Assembly: GCA_010672425.1 (NCBI GenBank)
Contig: JAAHGR010000030.1
Coordinates: 1 to 47,041, forward strand
From: Symploca sp. SIO2E6
GTDB taxonomy: Bacteria > Cyanobacteriota > Cyanobacteriia > Cyanobacteriales > Coleofasciculaceae
Length of the DNA: 47,041 nucleotides
Direction of reading: 5' to 3'
The translations under genes were made by a program, and so were the position numbers. This document shows positions 24,318-32,488 of the stretch, in pieces. Position 1 is the first letter of the stretch; the number at the start of each line of letters is the position of its first letter. The notes below the pieces were generated by a model. It did no database searches. It saw nothing but the letters and a program-made list of their open reading frames with translations, and was not told where the DNA came from.

Positions 24318-26333
24318 CTAATTTGCTGCTGCCTGAATCTCTGATTCAACTAACTCGCGAAAATGGATAATATCTTGATGAGGGTCAGCATGGTTTACTC
24401 GAACATTCAGATACTCTCCTAATTCTACCGAGCGATTAAAACGCATCGCTAACTCTAAACCCAAATCCTCCAACAGAATCAATCCTAGGTTATCATCTTC
24501 TCGGAGCCAACGCAGTACTAGGGCTTGCCAAACTTCATCGGCATGACGCCGTAAATATTCTAATCCCCAATAACGATTAGTTTGACGTTCTACCAGAGTT
24601 GCCTCGTAAGCTGCGGAACTAACACTATGCATGGTCTCCTGCAAGATTTGGCTCTCAAAGGGCAGTGGGTCACCTCTGAGATGAGCTTTGAGCTGAAAAT
24701 GATTGAGTAGATCATTGTAACGACGGATCGGAGAAGTTACTTGGATGTAGGCAGCCAAACCTAAACCAGCATGTCGTACCGGGGTAATACTCATTTCACT
24801 CCTCGGCATACACCGACGCAAAGCGCAGAAGCGCACTGGTCCTGCGGGCAATTGCTGTAGTTCTTCCTCTGATGGCAATTCTGGCTCCGCTTGTCCTCGA
24901 AAGGTTAGGGGAAGTTGATGAGTTTGGCCATAGCGTCCTGCTACTTCCCCTGCCAAAATCATCATCTCTGCTACCATTTGTCGCGATCGCGAATCGTCTA
25001 GCACCTCAATGATGATTTCCTCATCATTTTGTACTTTGATCACTGACTCTGGCATATGAATGTTAATCGAACCCTGAGATCTGCGCCACTCTTGTCGTCG
25101 TTTTGCCCAAGTAGCGATCGCTGTTATTTCGGTTTCTGCCTGTACCTCTAGCTGCAACATTTCATCAACATCTTCGTAGGTCAGGCGATAGGTTGGTTTG
25201 ATTAAACTAGCGTGGATTTGATAGTCCTGGACTTGACCAGTTTCATCTAGGATGACGCCAAAACTCAGTGCTGGACAGATCTTACCCTGAATCAAACTCA
25301 TCGGACCTGTTGCTAGTTCCGAGGGGAACATGGGAACTATACCTGTTGGTAGATACAGGGTAGTGGCACGCCGTCGTGCCTCGATATCTAGCTTATCTCC
25401 TGGGATCAGCAAGCGTGTGGGATCAGCAATATGAATCCAAAGGCGTTCCCTGCCATCATCAAGTCGTTCACAACTTAAACCATCGTCAATTTCTTTAGTG
25501 CTTTCGTCATCAACGGTGTATACCTTGAGACTAGTCAAATCCAGGCGTTCTGTATCCGGATCAGGAGGTGGAGAATCCAGGTATTGTTGCCCCATTGCCA
25601 GCACCTCACGACTAAAATTAACAGGGATTTGACTACGCCTTAAAAATACATTCTCATGTGTACTCCACAATCCCAGTTCTACCAATAAATCTCGAGCGGT
25701 TTGAGGAGTTTGAGAGAGTTCTAAAACTGCCAAAATTTCCTGTGCAGCGTGAGAGGCGTTATCTGGGTAGAGGACTAACCTTTCTAAAGCATTAATGCGA
25801 GAGCGATCGCTATCTTGCCACTCCACCGCCGCACCTGCTCTTTTTTCCTGTACCCTGGTCAAAAAATCTTCTTGTTCCCGCTGCTTTAATTCTTCTGCTA
25901 AGCGCTGATGTTTGATTTCAGCCACCATGGCAGCGGAACGGGGTTCGTAGGTATCTGCTTTTTGTTTGAAGTAGATTTTGTCTTCCGATAGTAAGCAATG
26001 AGCAGCATAGCAGCGGATATAATGCTGGTCAGAAAATAACAACTGTGCCATTTCCGCGCAGGTCACTGCTTGCCCATCTTCCACCAGTAATTCCCAGGCA
26101 ACTTCTAGGCTTGATGGGTCTAGATAAGACCTAACTTCTTCTAGAAATTGGGAGATTTCTGATGGCTCAAATGTGCCACCATCCACTTCATAGCTGATTT
26201 GTCGAGGATGAAGCTTATGAGATTGACCGTGTTCATCAATGACAATCCAGTGCTTTTTTCCTTCTGGACGGTCTGCCGTTGCTACACGGCGTTCCCCATG
26301 TAGGCGAAATTCAATTAGTTTTCCCTTTTCCAC
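24318..26333 (-). CDS. rnb: RNase II/RNase R family 3'-5' exoribonuclease
   Basis: A 671-residue RNB-family exoribonuclease. The N-terminal part has an atypical cold-shock-like region; the RNB catalytic domain contains the acidic cluster TVDDESTKEIDDGLSCERL, then IHIADPTRLLIPGDKLDIEA, PTGIVPMFPSELATGPMSL and the SPIRRYNDLLNHFQLKAHL signature near residue 540. The C-terminal S1-like region is short. It degrades RNA processively from the 3' end. GTG 26333 is used as start. It follows rpmG and rpsR on the same strand, an arrangement common in cyanobacteria. Confidence 0.92.
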   Translation of the reverse strand: MEKGKLIEFRLHGERRVATADRPEGKKHWIVIDEHGQSHKLHPRQISYEVDGGTFEPSEISQFLEEVRSYLDPSSLEVAWELLVEDGQAVTCAEMAQLLFSDQHYIRCYAAHCLLSEDKIYFKQKADTYEPRSAAMVAEIKHQRLAEELKQREQEDFLTRVQEKRAGAAVEWQDSDRSRINALERLVLYPDNASHAAQEILAVLELSQTPQTARDLLVELGLWSTHENVFLRRSQIPVNFSREVLAMGQQYLDSPPPDPDTERLDLTSLKVYTVDDESTKEIDDGLSCERLDDGRERLWIHIADPTRLLIPGDKLDIEARRRATTLYLPTGIVPMFPSELATGPMSLIQGKICPALSFGVILDETGQVQDYQIHASLIKPTYRLTYEDVDEMLQLEVQAETEITAIATWAKRRQEWRRSQGSINIHMPESVIKVQNDEEIIIEVLDDSRSRQMVAEMMILAGEVAGRYGQTHQLPLTFRGQAEPELPSEEELQQLPAGPVRFCALRRCMPRSEMSITPVRHAGLGLAAYIQVTSPIRRYNDLLNHFQLKAHLRGDPLPFESQILQETMHSVSSAAYEATLVERQTNRYWGLEYLRRHADEVWQALVLRWLREDDNLGLILLEDLGLELAMRFNRSVELGEYLNVRVNHADPHQDIIHFRELVESEIQAAAN

Positions 26334-26388
26334 CAGTTGTGTTAATCCCGGTAGCGTTTATGTTACAACTTGAATACTTAACTCCTGG

Positions 26389-26604
26389 TTACCCTTCCTT
26401 ATTAATAAAGGGTAACAAAGCCAAAATTCTGGCTCGCTTGATTGCTTTGGTCAAATCTCGTTGCTGTTGAGATGTCAAACCGGTAATGCGACGGGGTAGT
26501 ATTTTACCGCGTTCTGTAATGAACTTACGCAAGAGCTCAACATCTTTGTAGTCGATGGGAGTTCCAGGTTTGATGGGAGAAAGACGTTGACGAAAGTAAC
26601 TCAT
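26389..26604 (-). CDS. rpsR: 30S ribosomal protein S18
   Basis: A 71-residue S18: [20 protein letters not shown], then [19 protein letters not shown] and [24 protein letters not shown], all standard. It lies 42 bases after rpmG, 55 bases before the exoribonuclease gene, and is probably co-transcribed with both. Confidence 0.97.
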   Translation of the reverse strand: MSYFRQRLSPIKPGTPIDYKDVELLRKFITERGKILPRRITGLTSQQQRDLTKAIKRARILALLPFINKEG

Positions 26605-26646
26605 TGTTGGTTATTGCTGGTTGGTTGCTAAGGTAGAATTGTATAT

Positions 26647-26841
26647 TTACTTGATCTCTTTGTGAACTGTGTGTTTGTTGCAGTGGGTACAAAACTTTTT
26701 CAGTTCTAGACGTGAAGTCGTGTTACGACGGTTCTTCTTGGTGGTGTAGCGAGAGACGCCGGACGATCGCTTATTTGAGTTAGTGCGACACTCGGTACAT
26801 TCTAGGGTAATAATAATCCGTACACCTTTTTTCGCTGCCAT
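26647..26841 (-). CDS. rpmG: 50S ribosomal protein L33
   Basis: A 64-residue L33 of the zinc-binding (cysteine-containing) type: two CxxC-like pairs are seen in LECTECRT and [15 protein letters not shown]. First gene of the rpmG-rpsR-exoribonuclease run. Confidence 0.97.
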   Translation of the reverse strand: MAAKKGVRIIITLECTECRTNSNKRSSGVSRYTTKKNRRNTTSRLELKKFCTHCNKHTVHKEIK

Positions 26842-26889
26842 AGTCTTATCTCTAAATTCAGTCTAGTCTAAATTAAACACAATTTTTAA

Positions 26890-27420
26890 TTATCTCATAC
26901 GACTCTTAAATTCAGCAAACCATTTTTTGAGACGGAGGTCAAGGGAAAACCCCCGACGGGTCTGTATGACAATAGTTTGAGCCACATGGTCATGGAATGC
27001 TTGCTGAGCTTCCGCATCCGTCAGTGCTACTCCACAATCTGCTGCCAACGGAGAAATCAGCAGCAACATGGAGATAGCATTAGCCAGATTAATGCTCAAA
27101 CCAATCATCGCTAACAGGGAACAGAATCCCAGGATGCCTTCTCGTTGGGTTAAGGCTAACATAGAGGGCATCTTGGCAAATTGGGCATCAAGAATTTTCA
27201 TATCCAGGGCCCAACGTCCCAAGGTTTGACCCTGATTGCTCGATACCAAAATTACCCGTAGTCCTAGCCAGAGTAGTAGGAACACGATTCCTTGAAGCCA
27301 GATATTGCCTCCCAAGAAGGAACTAAGTAGCCAAACACTGACAAAATCAATTAGGAAGGCTCCAGCCCGTCGCTCAATCGGCACTAGGGGGAAGCGCTTA
27401 TAAACTGGTTTAACATTCAT
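26890..27420 (-). CDS. RDD family membrane protein
   Basis: A 176-residue membrane protein. The RDD pattern is present: [16 protein letters not shown] (Arg and Asp in the first helix), a second helix ([16 protein letters not shown]), then [15 protein letters not shown] third hydrophobic stretch follows ([20 protein letters not shown]). The C-terminal 60 residues are basic. The family is of uncertain transport function. It is just downstream of rpmG in the opposite direction of reading order (its start is at 27420 and it ends 48 bases before rpmG starts), so it may be the first gene of that operon. Confidence 0.82.
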   Translation of the reverse strand: MNVKPVYKRFPLVPIERRAGAFLIDFVSVWLLSSFLGGNIWLQGIVFLLLWLGLRVILVSSNQGQTLGRWALDMKILDAQFAKMPSMLALTQREGILGFCSLLAMIGLSINLANAISMLLLISPLAADCGVALTDAEAQQAFHDHVAQTIVIQTRRGFSLDLRLKKWFAEFKSRMR

Positions 27421-27460
27421 CCGGGACTTGGTTTACGTATTGGCTACTTTATATTTTAAG

Positions 27461-27540
27461 GGAATGGGGAATTGGGAATTGGGAATTGGGAATTGGGAAT
27501 TGGGAATTGGGAATTGGGAATTGGGAATTGGGAATTGGGA
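27461..27540. repeat. GGGAATT heptamer array
   Basis: About eleven copies. The rest of the gap to 27690 holds no gene; it includes ATAAAGTGTGCGCATATAAAC, reminiscent of the TGTGCGCACATATATAG segment in the 6.2-9.0 kb blocks. Confidence 0.9.
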
Positions 27541-27689
27541 ACAGGATTTTGCTTGTTGGCAGATCTTCATAGCGGGTGGTGACCGCCCGTGGGGTTGCTA
27601 TTGCTTGCAATCCCAATTACTTTTTGCTTATATTATTAATAATGGATAAAGTGTGCGCATATAAACTATCTAATACCTAACACCAAATC

Positions 27690-27884
27690 ATGGTTCAACT
27701 TCAACCGTCCCAATCCAGGCAAAAATCTTTGCCCACAATGTATGATTTACCTAGCGAAGACCCGGAGGAACCTGGTTTAGTTGACGAATTTCACTTCGGT
27801 GCAGCAGATAATGCAGAAGTTACGATCCAACAGTTACGCGATCGCTTATTAAAATTGGGGGTTGATCCCAATAGCTTGCCCTAG
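27690..27884 (+). pseudogene. Internally deleted Uma2-family gene
   Basis: A 64-residue frame. The opening (LPTMYDLPSEDPEEPGLVDE) matches the N-terminus of a common cyanobacterial Uma2 subgroup, and the last 25 residues (VTIQQLRDRLLKLGVDPNS) match the coiled C-terminal end of such proteins. The nuclease domain that should lie between is absent, as if about 150 codons had been removed in frame. The remaining peptide could be expressed but lacks all catalytic residues. Confidence 0.6.
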
Positions 27885-27903
27885 TTAGAACGGTGAAGGC
27901 ACT

Positions 27904-28270
27904 ATGGCAAAAATCAAGATCCTGCAAGAAGGTTGTTCTTATACCTAGAATATCCTTTAAACGTCAATAACTGGCTCAAGGGGAATCTTGATTATCTGTT
28001 GCGCTCAACCAATAATTTACTGGTGATTGAAGCCAAAAAGGATGATCTTACCAGAGGATTTACCCAGTTAGCAGTTGAGTTGATTGCCCTATCCCACATT
28101 GAAGAACAGAATGTGTTTTATGGGGCAGTGACCATTGGTGATGTCTGACGATTTGGTAAACTAGAACGTAATCAGCAACAGATTACTCAAGATCTCAATT
28201 TGTTTAAAGTACCCGATGATTTGGATAGCCTACTCGGAGTCCTGCTGGGAATTTTGGAGATTGAGAATTG
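27904..28270 (+). pseudogene. Degraded nuclease-like gene (deletion plus stop codon)
   Basis: ATG 27904 gives MAKIKILQEGCSYT and stops at once; then a downstream frame from 27933 reads EYPLNVNNWLKGNLDYLLRS, NLLVIEAKKDDLTRGFTQLA and VFYGAVTIGDV, hits TGA at 28146-28148 where relatives have Trp, and continues RFGKLERNQQQITQDLNLFK to 28270. The pattern matches a cyanobacterial PD-(D/E)XK-like protein family (LVIEAK would be its E-x-K motif). A central segment of roughly 80 codons has been lost and one Trp codon became a stop. Confidence 0.68.
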
Positions 28271-28359
28271 AGAATAGAAAATAGAAAATAGCTGTAGATT
28301 GATGGAAGAAACAATTTCTTTCCCCATTCCCCTTCCTCAGCTCCCCCAGCTCCCTTGTT

Positions 28360-29181
28360 TCAACGCAAACCGGGTGATTCGCCCACCGCCTGCCAGAAAT
28401 CTAACTCGTAAGACTGGAGTAGCCGCGCCGATCGCTGCACCTCTATTGAGCAAGCACCACGCCGCAATCCAGCTGCGATAACCTCAATCGCATTTTCCTC
28501 AAAACCTGGGATTGGCTCAGCGAAGAAGCTAAAAAACGCCACCTCTTCAGGGGAAAAACCGTAGACGTTAACCAGAGCATCCCGCAGGCGGCCCATGTTC
28601 TCACCGAAAACTGGGAAGTTTACCAAAAACGAGGCTCCGGCTACAGCACGATTGGCATTGGCAGCAATCCAAGCGACCCCTGAAGGATAGGTCTGACCTT
28701 TGGGCCTTGGCTCGTAGGCTGCCAGATCCTGCTCGTCGAGTCCGACGCTTGCTGCGAAGTCAAGCAACAGTTCCAGGGCGATCGCTTCACCGGAGGCAAT
28801 TCCCCCAAAGAATTGGCGACTTTGCGGGTCATCGAAGCGAGCCGTCATTTGTGCGAAGCTGCTCCAATCGCTACGGATGATGCTGTATTGTTCAGCAGCT
28901 ACGGAGGCAATCTGCTCAAGGGAAGCATTACCAGCTTCGACTTTAGCTAAGAATGGGACGTTGCGAATTTGCTCCTCAACTGTTGCGAGATCCACCCGAA
29001 TCTGGTTGATGAGATGACTTGCCTGCCCTCGGGCCGCATCAAGGTTTTGGGGGGCTGCACAGACACCAAGATCAGAATCTTGGGGAGCAGAGTTGGCAGC
29101 ATTGGGGAAGGGACTTGCCCAATTTATACCGATTAAGATCACTGTGATCGAAAATACTTTGAACAGGCTATTGAGTTTCAT
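28360..29181 (-). CDS. Exported TenA/PqqC-like (haem-oxygenase-fold) protein, tentative
   Basis: A 273-residue protein. The N-terminal 31 residues form a signal peptide (KLNSLFKVFSITVILIGINWA, cleavage near ANSA). The mature part is all-helical in appearance (EQYSIIRSDWSSFAQMTARF, GEAIALELLLDFAASVGLDE, WIAANANRAVAGASFLVNFP, YGFSPEEVAFFSFFAEPIPG), which resembles the TENA/THI-4/PqqC superfamily, usually cytoplasmic. Export would be unusual for that group. The catalytic Cys/Glu of TenA cannot be placed with confidence. The gene is flanked by remnants on both sides but itself appears intact; its composition is slightly more GC-rich than its surroundings. Confidence 0.65.
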   Translation of the reverse strand: MKLNSLFKVFSITVILIGINWASPFPNAANSAPQDSDLGVCAAPQNLDAARGQASHLINQIRVDLATVEEQIRNVPFLAKVEAGNASLEQIASVAAEQYSIIRSDWSSFAQMTARFDDPQSRQFFGGIASGEAIALELLLDFAASVGLDEQDLAAYEPRPKGQTYPSGVAWIAANANRAVAGASFLVNFPVFGENMGRLRDALVNVYGFSPEEVAFFSFFAEPIPGFEENAIEVIAAGLRRGACSIEVQRSARLLQSYELDFWQAVGESPGLR

Positions 29182-29391
29182 ATTTCTCCTCAGATCTATA
29201 CACTTTGTGAAGCAATGTTGTTAAGGAGTGCGATCGCACGGGATTGCCAGAAAAACAAAGGCGATCGCTAATCGCTCAATTCCCCATTCTAAATTCTAAA
29301 TTCTTCATTCGTAGGTGTTCGCATTCATTTATTTTACCAATTCGTGAGTACAGTTTGAGGGATAATTTTGGTAACCGCGAGGTTATCGACA

Positions 29392-29455
29392 GGGCGGGTT
29401 TTGTACAAAAGTTATCGTCGAATGCGTTAACGGCGACCCTAAACCCGCCCCTACA
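29392..29455. mobile_element. Half element of the GGGCGGGTTTAGG family
   Basis: GGGCGGGTTTT ... CCTAAACCCGCCCCTAC, corresponding to the right half of the full element at 6293-6492 with a diverged centre. It lies in the gene-free stretch 29182-29572, which otherwise shows only HIP1 octamers and AAATTCT heptamers. Confidence 0.65.
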
Positions 29456-29572
29456 GATATACGGAATTTTAGGGAGCATCCCATTTTGGCGAGTTGTCTC
29501 ATTTAATAGGACTGAAACCCTTGCCATGAGGAAGGACAATATCAGGAACAATCGATTAACCTAGAAAACCCA

Positions 29573-29905
29573 ATGGTTTGGTTAGCAGATTTAGAGATTG
29601 GTTTAGGAATTTGGGAGGGAGTATTTGAAGATGTCCCTGGTTATTGGTTACGCTGGTGCGATGGAGCTGGGAACTGGCTGTTAACTGATACAGAGCAATC
29701 TGAGCAACGGTTAGAGCAATCGGAGCAACAGTTAGAGCAATCTGAGCAACGGTTAGAGCAGGAGCGTGCTGCTAAAGAGCAAGCCGAGGCTAAATTAATG
29801 CAAGCTGCCCGAAACCTACTGGAAAAAGGAATGGAAATTGAGGAGGTTGCTCAAATATTGGGGTTATCACAAGTACAGTTAAAAGCTCTCCAATCGCGAC
29901 AATAA
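29573..29905 (+). pseudogene. C-terminal fragment of a Uma2 protein with coiled-coil tail
   Basis: A 110-residue frame. It opens LEIGLGIWEGVFEDVPGYWL, then WCDGAGNWLLTDTE, the usual end of a Uma2 nuclease domain, followed by three tandem EQSEQRL-type heptads and a tail LEKGMEIEEVAQILGLSQVQ that resembles the RpnC/Uma2-type C-terminus. The N-terminal catalytic part is missing, and the upstream DNA is repeat sequence, so it is a 5'-deleted gene. A short coiled-coil peptide could still be made from ATG 29573. Confidence 0.65.
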
Positions 29906-29985
29906 GTAGGTTGGTCTTAATATTTGTCGTTGGGTCAAGGTAGGCTCTAAGGAGCCCGGAAGTAGGGGCGTATTGCATACGCCCA

Positions 29986-30288
29986 ATGCTATTTATTAGA
30001 CAATTTACCGGCGATCGGGTAAAATTGCAAGCTCAATCCAGCGACGAGATTACGGCAAAGAATTCCCAAATGGAGCAACAAAACTCTAGCGTCACAGTTT
30101 CTCCTCAGGAAACCCTAGGAGTGTCTGTAGCAGGGCATCGCCGGGGAAATTCCCCGGGTAGGTTGCGAACTTTGTTAATTCAAGGTATAATAAATAAGGC
30201 TAAAAAGACGGGGAGAATATGGGTGATCCCAACGGATGGGGGTCTACCCAAGATCATCCCCGACAGAAGAGGTCATAAAGGTAACTAA
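29986..30288 (+). CDS. Small protein of unknown function, possibly a DNA-binding remnant
   Basis: A 100-residue frame. The first half is Gln/Ser-rich without recognisable features. The second half (TLLIQGIINKAKKTGRIWVI, then PTDGGLPKIIPDRRGHKG) recalls the end of helix-turn-helix/excisionase-type proteins, where a helix is followed by GxxWxIP. No ribosome-binding site is evident before ATG 29986 and the surroundings are decayed genes. I would not assign a function. Confidence 0.35.
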   Translation: MLFIRQFTGDRVKLQAQSSDEITAKNSQMEQQNSSVTVSPQETLGVSVAGHRRGNSPGRLRTLLIQGIINKAKKTGRIWVIPTDGGLPKIIPDRRGHKGN

Positions 30289-30357
30289 TACCTAAAGCAG
30301 CGGATTCAGAGAGGTTCAGCTATTCTTGTCACACCGTCAGCTTGCTTTTTCTTGCTT

Positions 30358-30438
30358 TCAATTGGCTTGCAAAATTTGTTCAGCAGTCAATTCCAATTCA
30401 GGAAAAGTCGGAGCAACAATCCGTTGTAACCCATTGAA
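30358..30438 (-). pseudogene. 3' remnant of another Uma2 gene
   Basis: Only 27 codons: FNGLQRIVAPTFPELELTAE followed by QILQAN and TGA. This is the C-terminal signature of the intact Uma2 protein at 21478-22059 (ISPKFPELDLSAE). Nothing further of the gene is recognisable upstream. Confidence 0.6.
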
Positions 30439-30693
30439 CTCAGTTATTCATGAGTGTACTTGTGTGTAACACCTATTGTAGTATATTCGCCACCAGCATC
30501 CACTACGTTAACGCACCCTACAAGATAAGCGATCGCGAAGTGCTGCTGCTCTTCAGATCGCTCTTCTCCCTCGCGCACGCTCTAACGCTCATTACTCATT
30601 TGTGTCCTTTGTGCCTTTGTGGTTACTTACTAAGCCATACTTCTTAAAAGGAATCTATCTTTTTTATTAACACCTACCACCTAACACCTAAAA
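30439..30693. other. Intergenic region upstream of moeA
   Basis: Contains HIP1 octamers and a CACCTACCACCTAACACCTAA array (30671-30690) that ends just before the moeA ATG. An open frame across 30450-30647 has no protein-like features. No promoter is recognisable. Confidence 0.5.
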
Positions 30694-31953
30694 ATGTTGC
30701 CAGTTAAAGAAGCAGAATCAATTATTCTCAATTTGGTGCAACCTCTGGATAAACAACTAGATACAGAGGTTGTAGAGCTATCAGCTGCCACTGGTCGCAT
30801 TTTAGCTGCCCCAGTGACCAGTCAATTGGATTTTCCTCACTGGGATAATTCCGCAATGGATGGCTATGCTGTGCGCTATGCCGATGTCCAATCCTGCGAT
30901 GCCTCACAGCCAGCAGTTTTGGAAATTATCGAGGAAATTCCCGCTGGTTATCAACCCCAACAGGAGGTTCAACCAGGGCAAGCATCCCGCATTTTGACCG
31001 GTGCTTGTCTGCCTCAGGGTGCTGACACGGTGGTGATGCAGGAGAAAACTCGGCGGGAGGACAATCGTGTTCTAATTTTAGAGGCTCCAGAACCCCAAGC
31101 CTTTGTGCGTCACCGGGCAGCTTTCTACCAAGCGGGAATGCCACTCTTGCCGCCGGGAATTACTATTGGAGCCCCAAAAATTGCGGTTTTAGCGGCAGCT
31201 CAATGTACTCACCTAACCGTCTATCGCCCTCCCAAAGTGGTGATTTTCTCCACTGGTAATGAATTAGTAACCCCTGAGCAACCATTAAAACGAGGTCAAA
31301 TTGTTGATTCTAATCAATATGCCCTAGCTGCATTTGTGCTCCAAGCTGGGGGAGTACCGATACCCTTGGGAATTGTACCAGATGAGCCAGAGGTACTGAA
31401 GGCTAAAATCACCCAAGCTATATCCTCTGCTGATATAGTGCTCTCCACTGGGGGTGTCTCTGTAGGGGATTATGACTATGTAGACCAAATCCTGACTGAT
31501 TTAGGTGCTCAGATTCACATTCATGCTGTTGCCGTGAAACCTGGTAAACCTCTAACGGTAGCTACTTTTCCACAGTACAACCACGGGGGAACAAAACCCC
31601 CAGTATTGTACTTCGGACTTCCAGGAAATCCAGTTTCAGCTTTAGTCAGCTGTTGGCGTTTTGTTCAACCAGCCCTCAAAAAGCTTTCTGGTTTACCTCA
31701 GGCATCCTGTAAACCAAAATTTATTCAAGCATACACCCGCCAGGAACTCCGAGCCAGTGGTAAACGAGAAACCTACCTTTGGGGTCAGTTACATCTAGTA
31801 GATGGCAGCTATGAATTCCATCTTGCTGGTGGTAGCCACAGTTCCGGTAACTTGATTAATCTAGCCCAAACCACTGGTTTAGCGGTTGTACCGGTGGGTC
31901 AAACTTTAATACCTGCTGGTGAGTTGGTACAAGTTTTGCAGATTTGTTATTAG
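30694..31953 (+). CDS. moeA: Molybdopterin molybdenumtransferase MoeA
   Basis: A 419-residue MoeA, which inserts molybdate into adenylated molybdopterin. The order of motifs is normal: AAPVTSQLDFPHWDNSAMDG with YAVRYADV, RILTGACLPQGADTVVMQE, the MoCF-binding part VVIFSTGNELVTPEQPLKRG and SADIVLSTGGVSVGDYDYVD, KPGKPLTVA, FGLPGNPVSALVSC, and a C-terminal domain IV. The frame is intact. MogA/MoaB or other cofactor genes are not in the window. The gene runs into a TTGTTGG array 3'. Confidence 0.96.
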   Translation: MLPVKEAESIILNLVQPLDKQLDTEVVELSAATGRILAAPVTSQLDFPHWDNSAMDGYAVRYADVQSCDASQPAVLEIIEEIPAGYQPQQEVQPGQASRILTGACLPQGADTVVMQEKTRREDNRVLILEAPEPQAFVRHRAAFYQAGMPLLPPGITIGAPKIAVLAAAQCTHLTVYRPPKVVIFSTGNELVTPEQPLKRGQIVDSNQYALAAFVLQAGGVPIPLGIVPDEPEVLKAKITQAISSADIVLSTGGVSVGDYDYVDQILTDLGAQIHIHAVAVKPGKPLTVATFPQYNHGGTKPPVLYFGLPGNPVSALVSCWRFVQPALKKLSGLPQASCKPKFIQAYTRQELRASGKRETYLWGQLHLVDGSYEFHLAGGSHSSGNLINLAQTTGLAVVPVGQTLIPAGELVQVLQICY

Positions 31954-32488
31954 TTGTTGGTTGTTGGTTGTTGGTTGTTTGTTGTTTGTTGTTTGTTGTT
32001 TGTTGGTTGTTGGTTGTTGTTGGTCATTAGTGATCGCTAGACAAGAAACCGGGTTTCTGGGACAATTTTGGCCAGGAAACCGAGCTCTCGGTAAGAAACC
32101 CGGTTTCTTAGTCCTTGGTGCAGTAGCGATCGCACTGAGGCAGATTCAGAGGAAGAACAACAAGGATTTGGTTTCCGTGTTTAGTATACACCAATGAATC
32201 CTATCTTGATGGAGTACCTTGTGACCAAGCCTACCCATGGTTTTTCCAAGGTGATACCATTTCCCTAATAGATCCACAGTCTAATCTCTGCCTGAATGCA
32301 AAAATAGAATACCCAGGATATTTTGTAACCGATTGTAACGGACAACCAAGTTCAAGGTGGGACAGAATTTTCTGATAACCATAGTTGTTGGTTGTTGGTT
32401 ATTAGTCATTAGTCATTAGTCATTGGTACAAACAACAAACGACAAACAACAAACAACCAACGACAAACAACAAACAACAAACAACAAA
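31954..32488. other. Repeat-filled intergenic region with a possible gene fragment
   Basis: TTGTTGG/TTGTTTG heptamers (31952-32030), the palindrome at 32043-32109, then a + strand frame from about 32163 that reads TNESYLDGVPCDQAYPWFFQ, GDTISLIDPQSNLCLNAKIE and YPGYFVTDCNGTTKF (to about 32360) without a usable start. It looks like a fragment of a secreted protein, family unknown. ACAAACAAC-type arrays fill 32410-32488. Confidence 0.5.
32043..32109. repeat. Palindrome with AAGAAACCGGGTTTCT arms
   Basis: 16-bp perfect arms (32043-32058, 32094-32109) around an inner CCGAGCTCTCGG palindrome. Same dispersed family as 13743-13859. Confidence 0.8.

Noticed and set aside
30450..30647. 65-codon + strand frame upstream of moeA
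   Set aside because: No ribosome-binding site, Cys/Leu/His-rich composition without pattern, and it covers repeat-derived DNA.
32163..32376. Ricin-type lectin fragment ending in a QxW motif
   Set aside because: On careful reading the frame gives DCNGTTKFKV, not a QxW motif; only an unassigned secreted-protein-like fragment remains.
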